Source: Zasmidium citrigriseum (Eukaryota; Ascomycota; Dothideomycetes; Mycosphaerellales; Mycosphaerellaceae). Taken from it: a DNA stretch of 64,000 bases. The stretch spans positions 806,001 to 870,000 of the forward strand of contig NHNW01000014.1 of assembly GCA_002786025.1 (NCBI GenBank). The letters are read 5' to 3'. Made by a program: the position numbers and the translations under genes. Positions 52,568-64,000 of the stretch are shown here, one piece after another. Numbering within the stretch: position 1 is the stretch's first letter; each line of letters starts with the position of its first letter. The notes beneath the pieces were generated by a model. That model had not been told where the DNA came from, did not search any database, and saw only the letters and a program-made list of their open reading frames with translations.

Positions 52568-53072
52568 TGTGAAGGTGCGCGTGACGCTTGTGATTGAAGT
52601 TCAACACGTGATGGCCGGGCAGTGAAGTGAGTGAAGCCTCGACAATTTTTGTGCAGCCAACAGCGCGCGGGATGCTTCGGGATGGCGGGCGCGCTAGTCG
52701 GGAGATCGGCGCTCAGGGCAGGCGAAGGAGCTAGCCGAGAAGAGCAGTCGCGACCCAGTGAATTGGGACGACACTTGATCAACGAACCATCCAACATTCG
52801 CTCTTTCACCATCAAATGCGCCTTGACACACGTCTTTGGCGACACCTTGACCACCGCGATCGATATCGCCACCGGCCGGCTGATTGGACACGCCCGACGC
52901 GCGACGACGCGCATCCCAGACCCGCTTGCATGCCTTGGGCCTCCCGCATGCGGCCACAGCAAACGACAACGTCGAGGGGCGATATTGAGTGGCATCTGCG
53001 CACTATGGACGCCGCGTACAACTAGAAGAGGAGGACAGCTACGAAGTGTAAAGACAGAAAGATCCGGCAGAG
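52568..53072. promoter_or_regulatory. Divergent promoter of RPA12 and SCC2
   Basis: About 500 GC-rich bases between start codons. Long open frames on both strands occur here but lack ATG context and any domain, so I read them as chance frames in GC-rich promoter DNA. Confidence 0.45.
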
Positions 53073-56000
53073 ATGGCGTACAACCAAAACCCCCAAGCGA
53101 ACGGCCTCGCGCCAAACGGGCAGGCCAGCCAGCGGCGATTGCGAGTCCCGACGGTCCATGAAGCTCTCCCGTACTCTCCCTTCAGCTCCATCGTCCCCTT
53201 CAATCCAGGTCAGTCCGCCGCCATTCACTCAATCGCTTGGCCCCGCGCTATGACGGACCCCTCCCGCACTCGCTACTTTAGACTTTCTGTTCAATATCAA
53301 CCCTTGCTAACCGAACTTGACCACAGACCTTATAACACCGCCCTCCGCACTTCCTTCCATCGAGCCTACTGCATTTGGCGACTTGGACGATATCAAAACT
53401 GCGCGCCACGAACTGGAGCGACTCAGCGCCAGCGCACGCAGCGCAGAAACCGCCGACAAGAGATGCCGACAGACGCTTAACGACTTCAAGAGACTGCTGG
53501 AGCCTACCAGTCTACCCGAATACAAGTTCAAGACGGCGAAACGCACAAAGGCGAATGACAACACGCAATCCTCCAAGCCACCAGCGCTGAGCAACTTTGC
53601 GAATCTCGTCTACATGGACAATCAGGTGGCCTTTTCTTATGCCACCCCCGAGGCATCGCCAGAATCGGAGGACAACATTGTGGTGAATCATCGCCGACCT
53701 GGTCAGCCTGGAGACAATATCGTGGTCAACCACAGGAAATCACAACAGCCATTGAAGCAGCTACCGGTCACCAAGACAGCGAACATGCAAGCAGCTTCGA
53801 AGGTGAAGGTCGACCAGAGCACCCCACGACAAGATGCCCTTCCCCAGTCTCAGAATTACGTCAACGCACAACATGTCGCACCCACGCCGTCCAAGTCGAA
53901 GTCCACGCCGAAAGCTTTTGTCCTTCCAGCAAACCTTACTCCCGCTCAACTGGCAGAGTACCGGATGGTCTCCCCACGTCCCACACCGACGGCCTTTGCG
54001 GTACCAGCGACTTTGACTCCCGCACAGCGAGCAGAGTATGAGAAGGTGCCAGAGCCTCGAGATTCCATCACCCCGTCCAGAAATCAGACCGCCTACCTCA
54101 GCAATGGCGCCCGCATGCTGAGTTTGGACCAGCGTCAAAAGGCAGATTCTACGGTGGAGAGCATGCAGTCTTTGGTCTTTGCCATCTTTGAAGCCGAGGA
54201 CCAGATGCAGCCGGACACCTCTGGGGATACATCGATGCACGACAACGCATTCTTCACTGCCTCTGATGGAGAAGATAGCTCGGCACCCTTGATGACCGAC
54301 GACACGTTGCGGAGAGTGGACGCAGAAGTCACCAGAGTCTACAACGTCCATCGAATCGACAGCATCGAAGTCGATCATCTCACTCGACTCCAGAAACTTT
54401 GTGGGAGCTACCTGGCCTCGGCCGAGTCTGGTCTGCTACAGATCGGAGAAGATTGGGAAGAGCAGGATGTCCACAATTGGCTCGCAAAGGTCTCTAGCGC
54501 TCATCACGGACTTCTCGCCGCACGAACCGTAATGCGTATCATGACTGGCGGCTCCCGTTACAAAGAGCTTCAGTCCGAGGACCATCTGCGACTGGTGCTG
54601 GACGCCGTCCGCACAGCCGTTGAAGGCTGCATCATTCCACTCGTTGAGATGCGCCCCACGGTTGGCGACAAGGTCCGCGGCGAGAAGGGATTGCCAAGGA
54701 ATCCGGTCTTTGACATCGCCGTGGAGAATCGCAAGGCATTGCAACCTTTCCTGAAGCTGACTACTAGGTGTATGCAACTCCTCGGGGAATTATTCTTCAG
54801 GACGGACGTTGACGAGATGGCCATTTCAAGTCTTGAACTTCTGTGCAAGACGCTGATTTTCGCCGAGAATGCTGCCACTGACCGAGATGCCGCGCTTGGT
54901 ATGCAGACATTCGAAGAGTTGCGCAAGGCTGCTATGGACAGTCTTGCAAAAGTCTTTGAAAAGTATACGAGCCAGCGAAACTACATCGTCGACGAAATGC
55001 TGGGCTCTCTGGACACCCTGCCGACGACGAAACAGAGCGCCAGGCAGTACACCTTGCCCGATGCCAAGCCTATCCAGCTAGTCTCTGCACTCCTCATGCG
55101 TCTTGTGCAGACCAGCGCAACGGCTCATTCCAGCGACCAGGCCGTGGAAGACGAGGAGGATGATGACGAATCTGAGGATTCAGAAGAGTATGATTCCGAG
55201 GAATCAGAGGACTTTGCGACCCCCAAGAAGAATCCGAGAAAGGCTCAGTCTTCTAAGAAGAAATCTTCCAACGATTTGCACTCCCTGTACGACCCGCTGA
55301 AGAGGAGCGCAGCAAAGTACGCCAACCATATCATCGGTATCATTCTCGGCCGGGCTCAAGCATCATCCAAATCCGGTGATGAGCCATACCGGCGCTTGCT
55401 GGACATCTTCGTGGCCGACTTCCTCAATGTTATGAGCTCAACCGATTGGCCTGGTGCTGAGATCCTTCTTCGCGCCCTTGTCATCAGACTCGTCGGCATT
55501 GCTGAGGATGCAAAGACTCCTGCTCCTGCCCGTACGCTGGCTCTTGAACTGCTTGGCACCATCGGTTCTGGGATCCTGGACTTGCGTGCGACTGCGATCA
55601 AGGCTGGAGAGTCCATGGACTTGGAAGATCCTCTGTCCGCTCGACTTGCGAAGGTGGCCAGGATCATGAAGAGTGGCGATGTTAGCACGGAGGATCTCAC
55701 GGACTTCGGCGGCCCCTACCGTGTGGTGATTGAGTATCTTGAGGCGCGCGACATTGACAAGGACTCGCGGCTGCAATCTGCTCGTGGGTGCCATCTGATG
55801 CAATGGGCCGACGCTGTGTGCCCTGCCCGCGACGGAACTCCAGCTTCCAAGCCTTCCACAGCACTACAGACCAAGGTCCGATACATGATTGAGGATGTGC
55901 ATTGGCTCGGCAATGCAGAGCCTGACTTCCCCAGGCCGACGACTGAACAGGGCAGACTTGCTGGGAAGCTGGTTGCAGCCAACTCGCCGCTGTGCAAAGC

Positions 56001-58752
56001 ATTCGCCCGCATCTTCAGCGTTATCCTCAAGTCTCTCAGCAGCGAGCAGCCGACCGTGAGAAGTCGTAGTCTGAAGAGTGTCAACATCTTGCTTGAGGAA
56101 GATCCATCTGTGCTGGACCGCGAGAATAGCGTCCTATATCCCATCCTTCGTTGCCTGGGCGATGCCTCCTCGTTGGTCAGAGACTCTGCTCTTGGCCTTC
56201 TTCAAAAGTGTGTGTCGCTCCGACCATCGATCGAGTTGAAGGTGTACAACTCAATTCTGCCACGCACCAATGACGCGGCTGTCGGTGTTCGCAAGCGTGC
56301 AATGGCATTCCTCAAGGAAGTGTACCTGCACACCGCGGACAACGAGGTCCGGGCAGCAATCTCAAACGCACTCATCTCTCGGGTCCACGACAACGAGGAG
56401 AGTGTCGCTGAGGTTGCTCGAACAACGATCGCAGAGGTGTGGTTTTCGGCATTCCGCAAGATCGCGTCGGACGATCGATCAGTCGATGCTCAGCTCCAGT
56501 TGACTTCACACGCCATTCTCATCATTCGGACGGTCAAGCTTGGTGAAAACGTTGCCACTGTGCTGCAAGAGATGATCAAGAAGCTGTTGCTGTCCTCGAG
56601 GCAAGCCTCTGAGAACGTTCGGATCAGCAAGATGTTCGTTCGGGTCATCTCTGATCTCATCGCTCAGGATGATGTTCCAGGAAACCCGTCCAAGGCAGAC
56701 GTAACTCAAGCACTTGAAGTGTTTGCGAAGGCCTGGCCGAAGTTGTTCACTCCTGATCAGCTATCACACCTGGAACCATACACGAGAAACCTGAGTACCA
56801 CGGCAGATCTGGAGATCTTTGGTCCTGTGGTCACCATTCTGCGTCATACCTTGCCGGTGGTCGTCGGGGTTGATCAGTCGAAGCTGGCCGACTTGATGAC
56901 CGCCCTCATGGCATCGGTCTCAAAAGTGCCAAAGTCCGAGCTCGCTGTGATTGCTCCGTGCATCGCGACGATAGACCAGCTTGTCGGAGGCACAGAGCGG
57001 CCACTTTCGCTCTACAAGTCCGTACTCACCCCCCTTGCTACCATCCGCAAGGCACAGGCAGTTCCGAGCGAGAAAGAACTGAGGCCAGTCATCAAGCGGT
57101 TGAACATCCTTGGGCAGTTCGGCAAGTCGTGCAACATCGATCGCCATCTTCCAGCACTGAAAGCCTTGCCCCAGTATTCTTGGTACAAGGGCGAGGGTGT
57201 GGCAGGTCTTTTGATCGAGGTCATTTGCTACTTCACGAGCCCGAAGCAACCGCTGGGTATCCGGGAGGCCGCTATCGAGGCGGTCTGCGAGATTAGTCAG
57301 TCTTCTCCAGAGCACTTCGAACGTGCAGATGTCGTCAATGCAATTGAGGCTGTACTCAAGGCTGGAGTCCAATCGCTCGAAGCTTCGATGCTTACGAGTC
57401 TCCAAGTCTTCTTCGCCAAAGGTGTCGCCGGCGCGGATGAGCAAGTGGAGACTGCTACAGGTATCGAGGCTGGTGCTTCGCGTTTGGGTGGAACTTACAA
57501 AGCCACTGGACACGACAAAGCATCCGCGGCACTGTCCCAGCGATTCTTGCCGCAGTTCTTGCGCATTGCCCTGTCGTCCGTCGACGAGGTGGCCCTGACC
57601 GCAGCGCACATCGTCGTGCACATCAACACCAGTGGACTGTCGTATCCACAAGAGAGCGCGCCTGGTCTGGTGGCTCTCGAGACATGTCCAAACAACGCGA
57701 TTGCCAACCTTGCGTTTCTCGCTGCCAAAGAGCAATTCGGCAAGTACGAGAGCATCTGGGAAAAGCAACTTGTCAAAGCCGTGCAGCGAACGTTTCAATA
57801 TCAGATGGACGTTGTCCAAGACCCGAGTGGTCGCAAGGGCAGCCCGGCTTCCGCGAAGCTGGCTCTGTTCTGGGATGTGCTCAAGAGTGGCAAGACCACT
57901 GTGCGGCAGAAATTTGCCACGAACGTATGCGCATCGATGAACTTCGACCCGGCAAAACTTCAACTTCGCGGCTCAGCGTCGCCCCAGCTCATGTACGTGC
58001 GGTTCTGCGTGGACAACATGGCCCTGTTCGACTACCCCTCTGTGGCAGAGTTGCAGCATCATCTGTCTCAGCTGGAGAAGATTGTCTCTGGAACTGGAAC
58101 CGAAATTGCGCAAATGATTGAGAGCGAGGTGCAGAAGATTCAAGTTCCTGTCACTTCTTCAAGCGCCATCGAGAACGACTCTGACGGCATCGTTCTGGCG
58201 AGCACCGAGCCTCTCCCCATACCACAGGCAAACACCATCGATCCGAAGCGATTGGAGCAGTTGACTGTGTCTGCTCAGATCCTCTATCTCATCTTGGACA
58301 CACGAAACCATTTGCGCAAGATCTGGCAAATGCACAAGCACCCTGTGAAGGCAAAAGCAGCCAGTAAAGAGACAAGCAAGACGCCTCATCGCTTGCCGAG
58401 TGCGCAGTCGTTGACGGAGTCCTTCTTGGAGCGGGTAGATAAGATCATGGCGCCGCTGGAGACGGACAATGCACGAATCCAGATGTGCACAATGTTCACC
58501 GAGCTCTACAACACCGATTCGGATGTCAAGGTGGGGTCGGAAAACGAGGAGGACATGGACATGGACGTCGACGCGGATGCCCGTAGTGAGGGCAGTTCTG
58601 CGAAGAGTCCGTCAGTGGGTGCGACTCCTCGTGGCAAGAAGCGCAAGTCGGTGGACTCTGGGGTCAACGGTGGCCCCAAGAAGCGAGGGCGACCGAGGAA
58701 GTCCAGCGTCTCGAAGAAAGACAGTGATGATGAGGATGGCGAATGGCCTTGA
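53073..58752 (+). CDS. SCC2: Cohesin loader subunit Scc2/Mis4/Nipped-B
   Basis: Large HEAT-repeat protein that loads cohesin on chromosomes together with Scc4. Two exons, 53073-53208 and 53327-58752, give about 1853 residues. The N-terminus (HEALPYSPFSSIVPFNPDLI) is the likely Scc4-binding part, followed by a disordered region. An acidic stretch with EDEEDDDESEDSEEYDSEES occurs near residue 670. The HEAT body is identified by LLEEDPSVLDRENSVLYPIL, LGDASSLVRDSALGLLQKCV, LRPSIELKVYNSILPRTNDA and VGVRKRAMAFLKEVYL, which match the most conserved Nipped-B segment and separate it from Pds5. A Nipped-B C-terminal domain follows (about residues 1480-1680). The tail has KKRGRPRKSS, an AT-hook-like motif. 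The long second exon has no interruption. Confidence 0.92.
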
Positions 58753-59356
58753 GCATGGTTACGAAACGATATGGGATTGTGGTCTTGGGCTGACTTGGTT
58801 GCTTCTGCATTGTTACCTTAGCGTTGGAGTCGGCGAATACCCAATGGGAAGAGGAACGACTTGCTACGTGATGAACGAGATACTCAAGAGCTTGGTGAAT
58901 AGCTGAAGTCGCAAGACAGAAAAGATTCATTTCAACAAGAAGAGAAAGATACCTTATTATCAGCACGTGATAATCTCATTCCTCTCTCCACATCTCCACA
59001 CCCCGCATTCCCCCACATTGTGAGGCTCCACCTCGAAGTACCCTCGTACCACTCCGCCAGTCTGTGCAGCGCGGCTAATGAGACGACGCGTGACAGGGCC
59101 CCCTCTCCCCTCTCGCGTGCGCGCATCAGGATATGCCGGCTCAGCGAGACGTGGAGGATACGGACTCTGCCTGCCCGAGACGACGCTGACCACTGCACGT
59201 CGAAGTACTTGCTCGTTGCTGTGATCCTACGAAAGTACCTCTTTCCACCATTCTGCTTGTCCGCGACGACCGGATTGGAGCTTTGAATGAGCTGAGAGAT
59301 CCAGGCACAACAGCACTCCGTCCAGTCCGATTGATGATACAGACCAGCTTCCCAAC
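58753..59356. other. Intergenic region, SCC2 to transhydrogenase
   Basis: About 600 bases containing the SCC2 3' region and the presumed promoter of the transhydrogenase gene. No supportable gene or repeat. Confidence 0.4.
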
Positions 59357-62300
59357 ATGTGGCCCGGATGGCGGCCGCTGCGGCCATATCACGCTTCCCT
59401 CTACACACAAAAGTCCTCCGGGCTGAGGCTCGTATGTGCGTTCAACCAGACCCGGCTGCTTTTCAACACTCCCCATCGACTCCAGGGCGCGGCGTCTACT
59501 GCTCAAGCTCCTTCTGCTCCACCACCTCCCCAAGAACCCAGCGAGAAGGTTGCCGAAGAACTATCCAAACCAGTGAAAGCCATTCCATATGGAGACCTCA
59601 CCATCGGCGTCCCCTTGGAAGTCCGCACAGGCGAGAAGCGAGTCGCCATCACGCCCCAGAATGCCAAGCTCTTATTGAAGAAAGGTTTCAAAGAAGTCCT
59701 CATCGAGCACGGCGCAGGTTTCCAAGCTCAATTCCCCGCGCACGAATATGAAGAAGCCGGCGCAACACTCGTCAACGCCTCGCGCGTTTGGTACGACAGC
59801 GACATCGTGCTCAAAGTCCGGCCTCCGCGTCTTAGGTCCACGACGCTCTCGCCGAACAACTTCTTGCAAGGCTTCCGCGAGGGAGGCGTCCTGATCTCGA
59901 TCTTGCAGCCGAATCTGGACCGGAACAAGAAATTGATCGATGCGATGGTGAAGAAGAAGGTAACTTCTTTTGCCATGGATCAGATTCCCAGGATTACGAG
60001 GGCGCAGAGTTTTGATGTGTTGAGTAGTATGGCGAATATTGCGGGTTATAAGGCTGTGTTGGAGGCGAGTAATCACTTTGGACGGTATTTGACCGGCCAG
60101 ACGACCGCGGCGGGGAAGGTGCCTCCCTGCAAGGTGTTGGTAATTGGGGCTGGTGTTGCTGGGCTCAGTGCTATTGCCACGGCGAGGAGGATGGGCGCTA
60201 TTGTTAGGGGTTTCGATACGAGGTCCGCTGCCAGGGAGCAGGTGCAGAGTCTCGGGGCGGAGTTTATTGAGGTTGACATGAAAGAGGAGGGGTCTGGTGG
60301 TGGAGGGTATGCGAAGGTCATGTCGAAGGAATTCATCGAGGCCGAGATGAAGTTGTTCATGCAGCAAGCCAGGGAGGTGGATATCATCATCACCACGGCG
60401 CTGATTCCCGGGAAGCCGGCTCCTACGCTCATCACTGAGGAGATGGTCTCGGCCATGAAACCTGGATCTGTGATTGTCGATCTGGCAGCAGAAAATGGTG
60501 GCAACTGCGAGGTGACTGTTCCGGGAGAGCTGGTTTCGCACGGCGGTGTCACGGTCATCGGATACACGGACTTGCCCTCCAGACTTCCGACCCAGGCCTC
60601 GACGCTGTATTCGAACAACATCACGAAGTACCTTCTCTCGATGTCTCCCAAAGAAGGTCACTTCGGAATCGACTTGAACGATGAGGTTGTCCGACGATCC
60701 ATCGTGACGTACGATGGCGTGGCTGTTCCTCCGTTGCCTCCTGTGGCTCCTCCGCCAGCTCCAGCTGCGAAGCCTGTGGAAACGAAGGAAGCTGAAGTCG
60801 TGGCTTTGACACCCTGGCAAAAAGCCACTCGTGAGGTTGCTCTCGTGACGGGAGGTATGACCACTGCTTTGGCTTTGGGCAAGGCTACTGGTCCGCTGTT
60901 CATGAGCAACTTCTTCACCTTCTCGCTGGCTGGTCTCATCGGATATCGAGTCGTCTGGGGTGTTGCTCCAGCTTTACATTCGCCCCTGATGTCAGTCACA
61001 AACGCCATCTCCGGTATGGTTGGTATTGGAGGTTTCTTCATCATGGGAGCTGGATATCTGCCTCAGACGCTCCCTCAATATCTGGGTGCTGCTTCTGTGC
61101 TCCTGGCTTTCGTCAACGTCGCCGGTGGATTCGTGATCACCAAGAGAATGCTGGATATGTTCAGACGGCCGACAGATCCTCCTGAGTACCCCTGGCTGTA
61201 TGCCGTACCTGGTTTGCTCTTTGGAGGTGGATTCATCGCTGCTACGACTACGGGCATGGCTGGTCTGGTGCAAGCTGGATATCTGGTCAGCAGCGTGCTT
61301 TGCATTGGCTCTTTGACCGGACTTGCATCTCAAACGACCGCTCGGACTGGTAATCTCATGGGCATTCTCGGTGTCGGATCTGGTGTTCTCGCATCTCTCG
61401 CAGCAGTCGGCTTCCCTACTGAAACCCTCATACAGTGCCTCAGTATCGCAGGTATTGGCAGCCTGATCGGCGGTCTAATCGGTCGACGAATCACCCCGAC
61501 TGGCCTCCCTCAAACCGTAGCGGCCCTCCACTCCGTCGTCGGTCTTGCCGCAGTCCTAACCAGCATCGGCTCCGTCCTCGCCGCTCTCTCGCACGTCGAC
61601 ATGCTGCACCTCGTGACCGGCTACCTCGGCGTCCTGATCGGCGGCGTAACCTTCACAGGCTCAATCGTAGCCTTCCTCAAACTTGCCGGCAAAATGTCCT
61701 CTCGCCCAACCATCCTTCCCGGCCGGCATCTCATCAACGGCGGCATGCTCACCGCCAACGTAGCCACCATGGGCGCCTTCCTAGCCTACGCCCCCGGCGC
61801 CCCAGCGATCGCCGCAACCTGTCTCGGCGTCAACGCCGCCCTCTCGTTCGCAAAAGGCTACACAACAACCTCAGCAATCGGCGGCGCCGACATGCCCGTC
61901 GTCATCACAGTCCTAAACGCCTACTCCGGCTTCGCCCTCGTGGCCGAAGGTTTCATGCTCAACTCCCCCATCCTCACGACCGTCGGCTCTTTGATCGGCG
62001 TCTCAGGCTCCATCCTCAGCTACATTATGTGCGTCGCCATGAACCGCTCCCTAACCAACGTCCTCTTCGGCGGCATCTCTGCCCCCGCATCCACAGACAA
62101 GAAAATCGAAGGCGAGATCACAAAAACCACCGTCGAAGAAACCGTCGAAACTCTGCGTTCCTCGCAGAAAGTCGTCATCGTCGTCGGCTACGGGATGGCC
62201 GTCGCGAAAGCGCAGTACCCCATCGCGGATATCGTCTCCATGCTCCGGGGAATGGACGTCGAAGTCAGATTCGCGATTCATCCTGTTGCGGGACGCATGC

Positions 62301-62775
62301 CAGGACAGTGTAACGTCTTGCTGGCGGAGGCGAGTGTGCCTTATGATATTGTGTTGGAGATGGATGAAATTAATGAAGAAGGCTTCGATGATGTCGATCT
62401 AACCCTCGTTATCGGGGCGAATGATACTGTGAATCCGATTGCGTTGGAGAAGGATAGGTGAGTCCTTCCCATACCCTTGAGCTGTGAGTGATGGTGTGCT
62501 GATGATGCTTTACAGTCCGATTGCGGGGATGCCCATCATCGATGCGTATAAGAGCAAGCAGGTCATCGTCATGAAGCGTGGTATGGGTTCTGGATATGCG
62601 GATCTGTAAGTCGCGAATTCTCTCCCTGGAAAATTGAAAGGAGCGTGACTCGTGACTGACCTTGTGGAATAATAGGCCAAATCCCATGTTCTACCAGCCC
62701 AACACCAAAATGTTGTTCGGCGACGCTAAAACGACTTGTGACGCTATTAAAGCGGCGCTAGATGGAGCCAAGTGA
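59357..62775 (+). CDS. NNT: Mitochondrial NAD(P) transhydrogenase
   Basis: Proton-translocating inner-membrane enzyme that reduces NADP+ with NADH. Three exons, 59357-62457, 62516-62605 and 62676-62775, give about 1096 residues. A presequence ([20 protein letters not shown]) precedes the NAD-binding domain I with [40 protein letters not shown], the [14 protein letters not shown] dinucleotide loop and [20 protein letters not shown]. The membrane domain from about residue 490 to 900 contains over a dozen helices, with the central [20 protein letters not shown]. The NADP domain III starts after [20 protein letters not shown], holds [20 protein letters not shown], and is completed by exons 2-3 ([34 protein letters not shown]). 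Filamentous fungi have this enzyme although budding yeast lacks it. Confidence 0.96.
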
Positions 62776-63173
62776 ATGAAGCACAGTAGTCAGAAGTTTG
62801 ACGATCTATATCTTTTCGGTGTTGAAAGCATTTTGGAATGAGGAGTTGACAAGACGGCGGCGTGAATGTTTATATAGCAACTTACATGGATCTTTAGGAG
62901 CAATGGAAGCGGTGAAGGTGCAGGGTCAGGCGTCGTGAACTCTCTCTTATTCGTCGTATCGCGCGGTTCATCCCGATCGCCGGTACCTATCTCCTTTCTC
63001 TCTTTTTTTGAGCTATGTACAGTCGTCTGTACGGTCTTCTCTTCTTGAAAGCGCCTTCGAAATGCACCCAGCAACCCAACGCCTTCTTCATGCATGACTT
63101 CGCTCATGGCTTTTCATCCCCAACCCCGAACGCCACGAAAGCATCATATCTCAGCAGATCCCTTGGACTTCCT
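62776..63173. other. Convergent 3' intergenic region
   Basis: About 400 bases between the stop codons of the transhydrogenase and ULA1 genes. Frames here are short and unremarkable. Confidence 0.4.
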
Positions 63174-64000
63174 TCATATCCGCATGGTATATGACTTGCT
63201 TCTGATCCCATCAAACACAACCGTGTTGTCGATGGGGATGTACTGCTTCGTGATGACTTTGATGACCTCTTGCGCGATCAAGCCACCGCTCAATGAGGCG
63301 ATATTGTGCAGCTCTGCGCCTCCAGCTCGTGCCATCTCCGAGCACTGCTGACCAACTTTCTCTTTGATCTCGGAGTACTGCGGATCTTCGATGGAAGTGC
63401 CAGCCTCCTTGATGGCCGAGTCGATGATCTTGTGCGCAATGCCAGTCAACTTCTCGGCGTCTACTTCGTAATCAGCTTCACCAGAACCAGGTACTTTGAC
63501 GGCCTCGCCGCCAGCCTGCTTGGCCGACGTGGTATGAGTTGCGACGTATTCGTCCCAGGCGAGGAAGGCGATGTAGAGGAGCGACATTGGCCAGGTTTCA
63601 TAGCCGGTGAACTCCGATGCCATGTACTTCGCCCGATCGCCGAACGAGGACACTGACTCGGGTGTTGCGATCTTGAGTGGTCGACCGCGCACAAGATGAA
63701 TGTGAGCTGCGCCTTTGCAGAAGTTCTCGACTTCTTTCTCGTCAATGGTAAGCTTCGATGATCGGCCGGTCTGTTTCTCAAGTTCGCGAACAGTCTGGAC
63801 TACTTCATTGCAGTCCTCGCGAGCTTTGGCCTTGTAGATGTTCTGGAGCTGGATGAAAGTGTCTGACTGGGCCTTCATGTCGGGCACTGCGCCTGGGAGA
63901 GGAAGTTGGCCATGCTTGGTGTAGAACTGCTGGATGGCGTTTGCGATCACCCAGAATGGCGGAGATGTTGCAGTGAGACTTTGAGCTTCAGGAGCATTCA
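63174..64000 (-). CDS. ULA1: NEDD8-activating enzyme regulatory subunit, C-terminal part
   Basis: C-terminal 275 residues of the E1-like subunit Ula1/NAE1 (APP-BP1), partner of Uba3 in activating NEDD8/Rub1. The gene enters from beyond the right edge and is partial, with no splice signal needed inside the window. It reads on from NAPEAQSLTATSPPFWVIAN to IQQFYTKHGQLPLPGAVPDM, with the family strings TFIQLQNIYKAKAREDCNEV and VENFCKGAAHIHLVRGRPLK. The C-terminal lobe has AGGAELHNIASLSGGLIAQE and VIKVITKQYIPIDNTVVFDG, ending SKSYTMRI. The catalytic Cys belongs to Uba3, so its absence here is normal. The gene converges on the transhydrogenase gene. Confidence 0.92.
   Translation of the reverse strand, partial: NAPEAQSLTATSPPFWVIANAIQQFYTKHGQLPLPGAVPDMKAQSDTFIQLQNIYKAKAREDCNEVVQTVRELEKQTGRSSKLTIDEKEVENFCKGAAHIHLVRGRPLKIATPESVSSFGDRAKYMASEFTGYETWPMSLLYIAFLAWDEYVATHTTSAKQAGGEAVKVPGSGEADYEVDAEKLTGIAHKIIDSAIKEAGTSIEDPQYSEIKEKVGQQCSEMARAGGAELHNIASLSGGLIAQEVIKVITKQYIPIDNTVVFDGIRSKSYTMRI

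Noticed and set aside
52631..53161. 176-codon plus-strand frame overlapping the SCC2 start
   Set aside because: It overlaps the well-supported first exon of SCC2 in another phase and has promoter-like composition with no domain.
53317..58752. Identification of the large HEAT protein as Pds5
   Set aside because: The conserved segment with LGDASSLVRDSALGLL and VGVRKRAMAFLKEVYL matches Scc2/Nipped-B and not Pds5.

Overview
The window is nuclear DNA of a filamentous ascomycete (Pezizomycotina). The signs are dense genes on both strands, GT-AG introns of about 48-130 bases with CTAAC/CTGAC-type branch sites, a 1297-residue YVC1-type channel, a proton-translocating transhydrogenase, a Zn2Cys6 regulator and no operons. 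Gene style and protein content suggest Dothideomycetes (Mycosphaerellales-like), but that placement is inference from memory of such genomes. I reconstructed splice sites by eye from reading-frame continuity, GT/GC-AG borders and family conservation. No tRNA, rRNA or CRISPR array was seen.

Layout. 0.5-7.9 kb: an MFS transporter, an XAP5/FAM50 protein, a small orphan membrane protein, a GT17 glycosyltransferase and an NTF2-like protein. 8-16.7 kb: an HRI/PEK-like eIF2alpha kinase with five coding exons, a mitochondrial PPR-type protein, an NmrA-like protein, a tautomerase, a longin R-SNARE, and a 53-residue membrane microprotein whose first intron is GC-AG. 17-26 kb: the vacuolar channel YVC1, an EIF1AD homologue, ALG3, a type I membrane protein and an atypical SDR with an in-frame stop near its start. 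26-38 kb is looser: a Ser/Ala-rich surface protein, a DUF-type protein, a 344-base MITE-like element, an RNase H, a secreted GH105 hydrolase, a Thr-rich secreted protein, a PYP1-type phosphatase and an aquaporin.

38.4-48.3 kb is the most interesting block. It holds an enoyl-CoA hydratase/isomerase-like protein (C-terminus VKL), an acyl-CoA synthetase (SKL), a Dal5-type MFS permease, a Zn2Cys6 regulator and an acyl-CoA oxidase (AKL). Three of the five carry definite or possible type 1 peroxisomal signals, and the set reads as uptake, activation and beta-oxidation of an organic acid with its own regulator. The substrate is unknown.

48.7-64 kb is housekeeping: SHE9/MDM33, NECAP, deoxyhypusine hydroxylase, RPA12, the cohesin loader SCC2, NAD(P) transhydrogenase, and the C-terminal part of ULA1/NAE1 running off the right edge. 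Many neighbours are divergent pairs sharing a promoter or convergent pairs with 3' ends 20-50 bases apart.
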